A program made the translations under genes and the position numbers. From an uncultured Saprospirales bacterium (GTDB lineage Bacteria; Bacteroidota; Bacteroidia; Chitinophagales; JADIYW01): DNA of 64,000 bases. The notes under the pieces were generated by a model. That model searched no databases. It worked only from the letters and a program-made list of their open reading frames with translations, and was not told the origin of the DNA. How positions within the stretch are numbered: the stretch's first letter is position 1; each line of letters starts with the position of its first letter. Of this stretch, positions 9,208 to 19,600 are shown piece by piece. The stretch is from contig CALLKF010000138.1 in NCBI GenBank assembly GCA_938008535.1, positions 1-64,000 of the forward strand. Reading direction: 5' to 3'.

Positions 9208-9390
9208 GTCTATTAATTTAATGTTTTTTAATGGAGCGCATGTGTCTTTAATTCTTTCTGTCTTTTTTGAAATGAAAATTTGTCATCTTTTTTCTTTAAA
9301 AAACAGTTTAAAATCTAAGCGCAATTTACATACCTAATTGAAAACATAACCGTCAAAAAATCTTAAGTGTTCGTTAAAAAAAGTTAACTA

Positions 9391-9398
9391 TATCTTTG
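9391..9398 (+). promoter_or_regulatory. Bacteroidota -7 promoter element for dapF
   Basis: TATCTTTG at 9391-9398 fits the TAnnTTTG consensus of the primary Bacteroidota sigma factor, followed by CAC and then a 35-bp leader to the dapF ATG at 9434. The -33 element is weak (GTTCG around 9369). It is the only good match in the divergent HtrA/dapF gap. Confidence 0.7.
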
Positions 9399-9433
9399 CA
9401 CATAAATTTAGTTTAATACACTACTTTTGAAGT

Positions 9434-10210
9434 ATGCAAATTCACTTCTATAAATATCAAGGAACTGGCAACGATTTTATTTTAATTGACAATCGTTCGC
9501 TTATTTTTCCTAAAGAAAATACCAAATTAATTAATGCACTTTGTGACAGAAGATTTGGTATTGGTGCAGATGGTTTGATGTTACTTGAAAATGAAGCTGA
9601 TTATGATTTTAAAATGGTATATTACAATGCAGATGGTAATGAAAGCACCATGTGTGGTAATGGTGGAAGATGTATTGCGTCGTTTGCTGCATTGCTGAAT
9701 ATTGTTAAAAAAGATGGAAAATTTATCGCCATTGATGGTGAACACGATTTTGAAATTGCAGATGCTATTGTAAAACTAAAAATGATTAACGTTTCAGACA
9801 TTCGTCATGAAATAAATAATTATATTTTATTTACCGGATCGCCACATTATGTAAGTTTTAGAAATGAAATTGATACTCTTGAAATTGTGGAAGAAGCCAG
9901 GAAAATAAGGTATAACGATGAGTTTTCAAATGAAGGAATTAACGTAAATTTTGTGGAAGAAAAAAATGACAAAATTTATATGCGTACGTATGAACGTGGT
10001 GTTGAAGATGAAACCTTATCGTGTGGCACAGGAACAGTTGCAGTTGCTTTATCTATCGCAGAAAAACATCAGTTATCACAAGGAAAAATAGAGATACAAA
10101 CACCTGGTGGAATTTTGTTTGTCTCATTTGATAAACAAGGAACTATATTTACAAATATTTGGTTAGAAGGTGCAGCGCAGAAAGTATTTGAAGGTGATAT
10201 CGAAATTTAA
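9434..10210 (+). CDS. dapF: Diaminopimelate epimerase
   Basis: Interconverts LL- and meso-diaminopimelate, the penultimate step of lysine synthesis and the source of the peptidoglycan cross-linking residue. The PLP-independent two-cysteine active site is intact: C74 in NESTMCGNGGRC and C197 in DETLSCGTGTVAVA. The N-terminal YQGTGNDFILIDN signature is also present. Length 258 is normal. It is a cytoplasmic enzyme. It follows a clear -7 promoter and precedes corA on the same strand, which has its own promoter-like site. Confidence 0.96.
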   Translation: MQIHFYKYQGTGNDFILIDNRSLIFPKENTKLINALCDRRFGIGADGLMLLENEADYDFKMVYYNADGNESTMCGNGGRCIASFAALLNIVKKDGKFIAIDGEHDFEIADAIVKLKMINVSDIRHEINNYILFTGSPHYVSFRNEIDTLEIVEEARKIRYNDEFSNEGINVNFVEEKNDKIYMRTYERGVEDETLSCGTGTVAVALSIAEKHQLSQGKIEIQTPGGILFVSFDKQGTIFTNIWLEGAAQKVFEGDIEI

Positions 10211-10240
10211 CGTTTCACCAAAAAAAAATAAAAACTCACT

Positions 10241-10248
10241 TAATTTTG
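10241..10248 (+). promoter_or_regulatory. Candidate -7 promoter element for the corA-like gene
   Basis: TAATTTTG at 10241-10248 fits TAnnTTTG and lies 46 bp before the corA-like ATG at 10295, in the 84-bp gap after dapF. No convincing -33 element was found, so confidence is moderate. Confidence 0.5.
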
Positions 10249-10294
10249 CGAACCATGCAATGCATGTTTTGTTGCTTAAAACAGAAGGAATTCA

Positions 10295-11245
10295 ATGGTA
10301 AAAATTTATAAAAAAGAAGAAACGCATTTAGTCACAATTGAGCAACCAGAAGCTGATTGCTGGATAAATATTTCACCACCGTTCAATATGGAACAGCTTG
10401 AGAAATTAGCAATAAGTCTCGAAGTGCCATTTTCTTACATTGTTGATTGTATTGACCAATACGAACGATCTCGTTATGAAAAAGAAGACAACGCGAAACT
10501 AATCGTAATTAACACGCCAATATTAAATGAAGGATTTGATTTAGAAGATGAAGCAACATACATTACCATTCCTGTTGGTATCATTTTAATACCAGAAATG
10601 ATTTTAACGGTTTGTTCGGTGAACAATCCGATGATAGAATGGTTTGAAAAAAATGTACTGAAAAATGTAAAACCAAGTGACAGAAATTTGTTTGTAGTGA
10701 AGATTTTTGAACGCAACGTTTACTATTTTTTGTATTATTTACGAGAAATCAATAAACGTATTTCTCAAATTGAAAAGGAATTAAATTACAGCAGTAGAAA
10801 TCAGGAACTCAATAAATTACTGCATTTACAAAAAGCATTAATTTATTTTGTAAACGATTTGCGTGCTAATGAAATGGTTTTACTGAAAGTACAACGCACC
10901 GATTTTTTGGAATTAAAAGACAATAACGATGCGAAAGAATTATACCAGGATATTTTGATTGATAATTCACAAGCGTTAGAAATGGCAAACGTTTACTCTA
11001 ACATCTTAGGCAATATGATGGGTGCCTTTGCATCTATTATTTCTAATAATTTAGGACACGTGGTAAATCGTTTAACCGCAGTAACCATAGCGTTGATGGT
11101 ACCTACTTTAGTAGCTGGTATTTATGGTATGAATGTCGATTTGCCGTTTCAGCACAGCACTCATGCTTTCACCATCGTAATGTTAATTTGTATTATGACA
11201 ACAGTCATATTTGTGGTATATTTTAGAAAAAAGAAATGGTTATAA
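10295..11245 (+). CDS. corA: CorA-family magnesium/divalent cation transporter
   Basis: A homopentameric Mg2+ (possibly Co2+/Ni2+) channel of the inner membrane. A long cytoplasmic alpha/beta domain and coiled stalk helices (~1-250) precede two C-terminal transmembrane helices. The signature YGMN is at 277-280, at the end of TM1, followed by a loop and TM2 ending in a basic KKKWL tail. Length 316 is typical. The stop codon at 11245 is 1 bp before the ATG of the AI-2E family gene, so the two form an operon. Confidence 0.94.
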   Translation: MVKIYKKEETHLVTIEQPEADCWINISPPFNMEQLEKLAISLEVPFSYIVDCIDQYERSRYEKEDNAKLIVINTPILNEGFDLEDEATYITIPVGIILIPEMILTVCSVNNPMIEWFEKNVLKNVKPSDRNLFVVKIFERNVYYFLYYLREINKRISQIEKELNYSSRNQELNKLLHLQKALIYFVNDLRANEMVLLKVQRTDFLELKDNNDAKELYQDILIDNSQALEMANVYSNILGNMMGAFASIISNNLGHVVNRLTAVTIALMVPTLVAGIYGMNVDLPFQHSTHAFTIVMLICIMTTVIFVVYFRKKKWL

Positions 11246-11246
11246 T

Positions 11247-12308
11247 ATGGATATTGAAAATAAAGATTTAACGACAATCAGAAATATACTCGTGTTCTTT
11301 GCAGCAATTGCTAGTTTGTATATTTTTCATTTATTGCAGGACTTATTAGTGCCATTAGTGTTAGCATTATTCTTGGCTTTGTTAGTTCATCCAATTTTAG
11401 CATGGTTTGAAAAAAAGAGAATTCCCATGTTTGTAAGCGTTGGTGTAATTGTAATTTGTATCATTTCTATTAACGCATTATTGATTCTGATTTTTTATAA
11501 AACCGGAAAACATATTTTTGCAGAGAAAGCATATTTTGTCGCACAAATAAAGTATAAACTCGGTGGTTTGTTAGAAATATACACCAACATAACTGGTGAT
11601 GATTTAGATTTAAACCAAATGGTTGACAAACTGCAAAATTATTTTTCTTCCGACTTTTTAATGAATAATTCAGGTTCAATTTTCGGTCAGGTAGGTTTGT
11701 TAACGGAAGAATTTTTGCTAACCACAGTATATTTAATTTTGTTGCTTACTGGAATTATGAAATACGAAAACTACCTGCATTATTTAGGTGGAAACATAGA
11801 AGTAGGTGGTCGTTACATAAAAGCATTTGAAGAAGTAAAATCATCGATTGTTGGCTATGTGAAAATCAAATTCATTATTAGCTTTTGCTATGGTTTGGCC
11901 ACTTTTGCTTTGTGTTTTGCGTTCGGACTTCGTTTTTCCTTTTTCTGGGGCTTTTTAGCATTCATTCTAAATTTTTTACCAGTTGTCGGTGCCATGATAA
12001 GTTTAATTCCAATTGCATTGATGGCACTCATACAATTTGATACAGTTGGTGCAGTATTTTTACTCGTATTTATAATTTACGCATTGCATTTTATTTTAGC
12101 CACCGGTTTAGAACCAATTTTTATGGGTCAGCAAACTTCATTAAATACAATCGTTGTTATAACTGGCTTGTTATTTTGGGGTTTTCTTTGGGGAATTTTC
12201 GGCATGTTTTTGTCTGTACCGCTCATGGTTTTAACCAAAGTTATTTTAACCCAAATTTCTGGGGCAGAAGTTATTGTGAAGTTATTAGGTGGTGACAGGA
12301 ATAAATAA
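11247..12308 (+). CDS. AI-2E family transporter (PerM/YdiK-type membrane protein)
   Basis: A 353-residue polytopic membrane protein of the AI-2E transporter family, whose members include autoinducer exporters, Na+/H+ antiporters and permeases of unknown substrate. Hydrophobic segments cluster at ~10-75, 150-170, 205-310 and 315-350, with a soluble excursion near 85-150. Family features are LVPLVLALFLALLVHPI near the N-terminus and LEPIFMGQQTSLN with GILFGIFGMF-like helices near the end. I chose the ATG at 11247 over the in-frame one at 11211, which overlaps corA by 35 bp and adds a poor N-terminus. Substrate unknown; pairing with corA hints at ion homeostasis but does not prove it. Confidence 0.9.
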   Translation: MDIENKDLTTIRNILVFFAAIASLYIFHLLQDLLVPLVLALFLALLVHPILAWFEKKRIPMFVSVGVIVICIISINALLILIFYKTGKHIFAEKAYFVAQIKYKLGGLLEIYTNITGDDLDLNQMVDKLQNYFSSDFLMNNSGSIFGQVGLLTEEFLLTTVYLILLLTGIMKYENYLHYLGGNIEVGGRYIKAFEEVKSSIVGYVKIKFIISFCYGLATFALCFAFGLRFSFFWGFLAFILNFLPVVGAMISLIPIALMALIQFDTVGAVFLLVFIIYALHFILATGLEPIFMGQQTSLNTIVVITGLLFWGFLWGIFGMFLSVPLMVLTKVILTQISGAEVIVKLLGGDRNK

Positions 12309-12346
12309 TAAACCTTCTTTTTATCAAGTTTTATAAAAGAACATAT

Positions 12347-12410
12347 CATTCTAAATTTATCCGCGTTATCCTAAATTTATCCGTGTCATCCTGAGTTTAT
12401 CGAAGGATCA
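12347..12410. repeat. Three short 20-bp repeats, TCATCCTGAGTTTATCG-type dispersed element
   Basis: CTAAATTTATCCG occurs at 12351 and 12371 with a 20-bp period, and a third, diverged copy is CTGAGTTTATCG at 12391. The last copy, TCATCCTGAGTTTATCGAAG, resembles a sequence widely scattered between genes in Bacteroidota genomes. It sits downstream of the AI-2E family gene and may help end its transcript. The period (20) and sequence separate it from the 21-bp array that follows. Confidence 0.6.
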
Positions 12411-12537
12411 CCAATCGTAAACACAAGTGGCTTAATTAAATTAGTATTATTACAACAAACGGCTAATAAAGCTGCTTTTTTTCAGTCTCTTTCAATTTAA
12501 AAACCAATAGCCATTTTTTTGTCGATTCTCCATTTTT

Positions 12538-13104
12538 GTTCGGAAAATTCCATTTTCAGTCCGCAAGCTCGGTGATCCTGTCCGCAAGCTCGGTGATCCT
12601 GTCCGCAAGCTCAGTGATCCTGTCCGCAAGCTCAGTGATCCTGTCCGCAAGTTCAGTGATTCAGTTCGCGAGCTCAGTGATTCAGTTCGCGACCTCAGTG
12701 ATCCTGTCCGCGACCTCAGTGATTCTGTTCGCGAGCTCAGTGATTCTGTTCGCGAGCTCAGTGATTCTGTTCGCGAGCTCAGTGATCCTGTTCGCGAGCT
12801 CAGTGATCCTGTCCGCGCGCTCAGTGAAGTAAAATCTGAGCTTTCTAACAGGTTCAAGGGTCCAGCTAACGAGAAATCCGTCTTTGCTAAGGAGTTCTTT
12901 AGCTTAAATGACCAAATCTTCGTCTTTGCTAACTGATTCTTAGTCTTCGCTAACCGCATTTTCGTCTTTACTAAAGATATTTTTCATCTTACAAACTACA
13001 TCAAAGTGCTGGCTGAAATGCTTTTTGATACGACAAACTTACTATTTAGCATTCCTGACTAAATGCCGAATCTGGCTAACGGAATTGATTGACTTACTGA
13101 CGTG
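12538..13104. repeat. Degenerate tandem array, 21-bp period, 27 units (array 2)
   Basis: From 12538 the sequence can be cut into 27 consecutive 21-bp units with no indel. Units at 12559-12831 are well conserved with core TTCGCGAGCTCAGTGAT, containing GAGCTC. From 12832 to 13104 the same register continues with a different, much looser core, TTCGTCTTTGCTAAC. One or two decayed units may extend it to ~12517. The period is a multiple of three and the main unit lacks stops, which explains open frames on both strands (heptads SLSSRTE on minus, FASSVIL on plus); I do not regard these as genes. The first half is conspicuously GC-rich for this window. Confidence 0.88.
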
Positions 13105-13392
13105 AAATTTTAATAGAATTACAAATTTTATGGATATGAAAAGAAAAATAATTTAATAATTTTTGACTTCTTTATAGAAAAAATGAATTATAAAGAAAAA
13201 TAGTACAATTATTTTCTATTATTTACTCAAATTAATGTCATTTCTTAATAAATTTTTGCATTGTACGATGTAAATTCTCATTTAACAACCTTATTTGTTA
13301 AAATAAAATTATCATTCAAAATTTAACATCAGTTTTGTTGATTTATATCAAATAAATTAATTAAATTCACCTTTAATACAAATTGTATTCAC

Positions 13393-13400
13393 TATATTTG
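13393..13400 (+). promoter_or_regulatory. Candidate promoter in the 528-bp leader of the giant T9SS gene
   Basis: TATATTTG at 13393-13400 fits the Bacteroidota -7 element but has no convincing -33 partner. It would give a ~230-nt leader before the ATG at 13633. The rest of 13105-13632 is very AT-rich and holds no gene, hairpin or riboswitch that I recognise, apart from a short GC-richer patch at 13570-13600. Confidence 0.35.
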
Positions 13401-13632
13401 GTTAACTATTGTATCAACAAATTTGATTGGCATATTTATGTTCAATAAAATCTATTTTAAATATGAATAGCTTATCAAAAATTGTGCGTATAAAAGATTT
13501 TAAAAATAAGTTAAAATAAAAATTTGGATTAATCTTTACAAAACTAATTCTACATTTCAGGTATATAACTAGCCGGTATCCGAATGCTGGTAGAATCTAG
13601 TGCGTAAGCAATCCTACTTAAAAAAGTATAAT

Positions 13633-16600
13633 ATGATAGAATCAAACAACCGCTTTGTTACAAAGTACCTTGCAAATTTTTTGCATATCAATTTATTAAA
13701 AATAACAAGTAGTTCTAAAAAAGTACTTTCAATTGCAGGTTTATTATTGTTGATGTTTGTAGGACAGCAGAGTTTTGCAGCGGTTAATGTAACTTACACT
13801 GGAACATGTGCTAATGCAACATTTACAGCAGGCAGTCCTTATGCAAATATGGCAGCAGCCGTAACGGCAATGAACGCAAGTATGGCTTCTACAACAGGAT
13901 CTGGTACGGTTGTATTTACTGCGACTGCCAATGAAACTGTGCCGAACGGAACTGGTCTTTATATTACAGCAACAGGTAGTGCAACCATTGGTTTAGTAAT
14001 AGATGGCGCTGGTTTTACATTTACTGCAGGAACAAATACTGCTGCAGGTAACTTAGATGCAGTTTTTAAAATTGTTGGTGGCGATTATATTACTATACAA
14101 AATTGTGTAATTCAAGAAAATGCTGCAAACGTTGTGACTGCTACAGGTGCAACGAATACTATGACCGAAGCAGGTATTTTGTTAATTCACGCTTCTGCAA
14201 CAGATGGCGCATCAAATAATACCATTCAAAATAACACTATTTCATTGAGTGCATCATATGCAAATGCTTGTGGTATCTTATCTACATCTGCTTCTACAAC
14301 TACTAATGCATCACCAGGAGCAAATACAACAGCAGATGCAACGTCTACAGCTGGAACAAACTCAAATAACAAATTTTATGGAAACATCATTTCAAATGTT
14401 TTAATCGGTATCAACCTTGTTTGCCCACCTGTTACTGCATCAGTAAATGAATCAGGTAATGATTTTGGTGGATCTTCAACTACAACTGGTAACAGAATTA
14501 CATTTGGTGCAGCAATTACACCAAGTGGACCATGGAACAGAAGTTCTGCTTCTGTACTAGGTGGTATTGTGTATAGAAACGGAGCAGGTTTTACTGCAAG
14601 GTATAATACAATTACATCTAATTCCGCAGCATACACTTTATCAGCTGGTTTAATTGGTATTTCAGTGAGTAGTGGTACAGCACCATCAACTGCCTATACC
14701 GCAACTATTAGCAATAATAATATCACCCTAACTTCTACTGGTGTACAACCAATATATGGTATAGACTTTGGTCACGGTTTAGCTACTAATGCTACTTTCA
14801 ACGCTAGTGATAATAGAGTAACCATCAATCAAAATTCTGGCGCTGCTAACGCTGCTGCTGTAAATGGAATCAGAGCAAGTTATTCTTCAGGTGTAAAAAC
14901 GATAAGCACAGATACGATCGTAATAAATCAAACGCCTACTGTAGGTTCAACAACAAGTTCTGTTACAGCTATTAATGCAGGAACAAATGCAGGTACAACG
15001 GTGAATGTAACCAACTGTATTCTGACGATTAAAGAGTCAACATCTGGAACTGGTTCGTTTGGAGCAGGTACAATTACTTACATAGATGTAAATGCAGCTT
15101 CTGCTACAGTGAATGTAACAGGTAATATTTTAAATACAACAGGATCAACCATATTAAGTACAGGTACTTTATATGGTATTTATCAAATCTCAACTGTTAC
15201 AGCTTTGGTCAATGCTAAAGGAAATATAGCAAATATAGACCGAACTGCAGCCTCTGGTACAGCATACTTCTTTTACACTTCAACTACACCAAGTGAAATA
15301 GCAGATACAATTTCCAACAATAATATCACCTTTACTAATATTTCAGGTACGTCTGCTGTAACAGCTATATATAATGCTGGTGGTACTGCCTCAACCGTTA
15401 AAAGTACAGCTAACAATGTTATCAGTATTACCGGTACAGCAACAGGTGCAATGGTTGGTATTCTAACTGGCTATTCTACAGCAGCTAGTAATATCGCACA
15501 AGGAAATAGCATTACTATAAATATTCCTTCCACATCTATAAATGGTATTCAAACCAATACCACTGCAGCAGGTAATATTAATGCAAATACCATTTCTATT
15601 ACAACTACTGCATTATCACCAACAATTAATGGTATTGTAACCACTACAGGTGCAGGACCGTTTAATATTACAAGTAATAGTTTTACAATCAGTGCTTCTG
15701 CTGCTTCAACCAGTGCACCTACAATTGTGGCTATTAGTGCTGCTGTGTCAGCTGTGCATAATATATTCAGTAATACTATAACAGGCATTACTACAGGTGC
15801 GGGTTCTGGTTCCGCATCTATTACAGGTATATTATCAAGTGCCGGAACAACCAATACTATTTATAAAAATAAAATCTACGATTTATCTACATCATGCACA
15901 GGTACTGCAACGGTAATTAGTGGTATTAGAGTTACAGCTGGAACCACAACTAATATTCATAATAACTACATTGGTCAAGGTAATGCATTAACAGGAGTGA
16001 ATAATGCATCAGATGCAGTAAGAGGTATAAATATAACTTCTTCAACTGCTAGCTCAACTATAAATGTATATTATAATACTATCTATTTAAATACTTCTAC
16101 TACAGGTGCTAACTTCGGTACTGCTGCTTTATTTCATACGTTTAATACTACAGCTACTACAGCTGCATTAAATATGCGTAATAATATTTTGGTAAATACA
16201 TCAACACCAGCAGGCACTGGTATTACTGCTGCCTTTTCTCGTTCTGCCAATACCAATTTAAACAATTTTGCTACTACCTCTAATAACAACTTATTATACA
16301 CAGCAGCTACACCAAGCGCAACACGTGTTATATTTAATCAAGCTGGTACTGTTTCACAAACCTTAGCAAATTATCTAAGCGCTGTTGGTCCAACACGTGA
16401 AGCAGCATCTGTTACAGAATTGCCGCCATTTTTAAGTACATCTGGTTCTTCAGCAAATTATTTACATATAGATCCCGCAACAGGTACACAAGTAGAAAGT
16501 GGCGCAGCTGCTATAAGTGGATACATAGATGATTATGACGCAGCTAGTGTAAGAACTGGATATCCTTTAGGTGGTCAGGTGAATGGTGGTGGTACCGCTC

Positions 16601-19600
16601 CAGATATAGGTGCAGACGAAGGTGATTTTAAATTGGCAAGACCAATAATCACTGCTTTATCTACACCAACTGCAACTTGTACTGCCACTGCTCATGCAGT
16701 TAATGTCACTTGTACTACACCAATTGGTACTATTTCGAGTGCTGCTATTACTTACAATAATGGTGCATTGAATTCAAACGTAGCAATGACTTATGTAAGT
16801 GGAAGTGGATTAGGACCATATGTATATACATTTTCTATTCCTGCGGCAAGTCCTACAAATACTACTGTAACATGGAGTTGTACTGTAACAAATTCAGCTG
16901 GTTTAACATCGACTGTTTCTAACGGAACATCTTACACAGACGATGCTAACAATGGAATGACAGCTACAGCTACCGCACGACCTACTACAGTATGTTCTGG
17001 CGCAGCAGATACTTTAAGCATTGTGGTAGATAAGAGTGGTACTGGAGTAATTGGATCAGGATCAGTTAATTCTTCATCTGCTCCTACACCATTTTCTGGT
17101 GTTTATGGAGGTATGAAAGGTCAGTATATTATTTTGGCTTCTGAATTAACAGCAGCAGGATATACAGCAGGAAATATAACAGGTATTGGAATTAATTTTG
17201 TATCAGCAGTTACTGCAACTTATACAGGATTAACAATACAAATAGGAAATACTGCTCTTTCTGCTTTTCCTGGAACATTAAGTTTAGAATCATCAGGATT
17301 AGCTACATATTATGGTCCAACAAATTTAGTTAACCCAACTGCTGGTGTTAATACATTTACTTTAACATCTTCTTTTTATTGGAATGGAACAAGTAATATT
17401 ATAATATCAACTAATTGGAGTAACAATACTACAACAAGTACAGCTGCTTCAGTTGTGACAACTACAACTGCATTTAATTCTGCACAGGTTCATAAAAGAG
17501 ATAGTTACACACCAGCAGCTCTTTTAGCTTTAACTGGAACTCAAGTTGGAGGGTCATCTACTGTTGGTACAGCAAGACCAAATTTCACCATTATTGGAAA
17601 CAAAGCTCCAACGCCAACTGCATATTCTTGGAGTGATGGCGCATCAACAGTAAGTACTACGAATCCAGGATATGTCAATCCAACTGCTAATCCAACCAAT
17701 TATACTTGCATAGCAACAGTAAATGGCTGCCCATTAGTATCCAACACTGTAGCTGTAACCGTAGTGAGTTTACCGGCAGCACCATCATTAGTAGGGAATA
17801 GTACGCAATGTGGTTCTGGAGTACCAACAGCATCTGTATCAGGTGCTGCAACCTTAAGATGGTATGATGTACCAACAGGCGGCACAGTATTACAAACAGG
17901 CGGCACTACTTATGCAGGTTCAATCAGTGCAACAGATACTTTCTATGTTTCTTCTTTTAACGGAACCTGCGAAAGCGTAAGGACAATGGTCATTGCTACT
18001 GTGAATTCACCGGATGCTTTGACGGCATCAGCAAGTCCAACTACAATTGCATGCTTAGGAAACAGTACAAACTTATCAGTATCTCAAACTGGCAGCACAC
18101 AAAGTTATACATTAACATGGACAGCAACGCCTTCAGCAGGCAGTGGTATTCCAACAAGTGCAGCAGGAGCATTGGGCACACCCTTAACAATAACACCAAC
18201 ACTTGCTGGCTCATACAGATATACCATTACAGGTGTGGACGGTTCATGTACTACATTTGATACCATCAGAGTAACGGTAAATAATCCAAATGTAGGTGTT
18301 ACAGCAACAGCCACCGCACGTCCAACTACAGTATGTTCAGGCGCAGCAGATACTTTAAGTGTAGTCGTTGCTAAAAGTGCAACAGTAACCTTGGGAGCAG
18401 GTGGTTCATCATCAACACTCGCACCGTACAATCCATTCAATGGTGGCTATGGTGGAATGAAAGGACAGTATTTAATCAGAGCATCAGAATTAACAGCATT
18501 AGGTTTAACTGCTGGTGATATCACTGGCTTAACGCTATACGTTTCAGCAATAGGAACAACCTATAATGGATTTGTAGTTCAAATTGGCAATACTGCCTTA
18601 ACTGCATTGACATCATCTACGATTCAAGGTTCATTAAACACTGTTAAAACTGCATTCAACTTTGCACCAACAGCAGGTGCGAATGCAATAACATTTGATA
18701 CACCGTTTTCTTGGGATGGATCAAGTAATATTATTGTATCTACATCATGGAGTAATAATAATACATCGAATACATCAGCAACAATATTTTATGATGCAAC
18801 AGCTTTCCAGTCTGCCGTAAGTTATCGTAAAGACAATGAGACAGCAGCGAACATGTTAGCATTTACAGGTGCTACAGGTGCTGGTACATTTACCTATGAC
18901 AACTCATCAAACAGACCTAGATTTAGCTTTACAGGCAATACAGCACCAGCACCAACAGCGTATGCATGGAGCGATGGTGCATCAACAGTAGGTACAACCA
19001 ATCCATCGTATGTAAATCCAACTGTAAATCCAACCAATTATACATGTACGGCAACGGTAAGTGGTTGTCCAGTGGTATCCAATACAGTAGCAGTAACAGT
19101 AGTAAGTTTACCAACTGCGCCTACATTAGTTGGTAATAGCGTTCAATGTGGAGCAGGCGTACCAACAGCATCTGTATCAGGTGCTGCAACCTTAAGATGG
19201 TACGATTTACCAACTGGTGGCACGGTATTACAATCAGGCGGTACTACTTACGCAAGTTCAATCAGCGCAACAGATACTTTCTATGTTTCTTCATTTAACG
19301 GCACATGTGAAAGTGCACGAACAATGGTGATAGCTACAGTGAATGCGCCAGATGCGTTAACAGCATCAGCAAGTTCAACAACTATCGCTTGCTTAGGAAA
19401 TAGCACTGATTTATCAGTGGCACAAACAGGCAGCTCACAAAGTTATACCTTAACATGGACTGCTACACCATCAGCAGGCAGCGGCATTCCTACAAGTGCA
19501 GCAGGTGCATTAGGTACACCTTTAACTATAACACCAACGGCAGCAGGTTCATACAGATATACCATTACAGGTGTGGATGGAGCATGTACCACATTTGATA

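Noticed and set aside
12559..12831. CRISPR array
   Set aside because: Units abut with no unique spacers, the period is only 21 bp, the units themselves vary, and no cas gene is nearby. The same applies to the arrays at 3247-3498 and 26754-27110.
12492..12959. 155-residue minus-strand protein made of SLSSRTE-like heptads
   Set aside because: Open frames occur on both strands because the repeat period is seven codons and its unit lacks stops; composition is unlike real genes here and there is no promoter.
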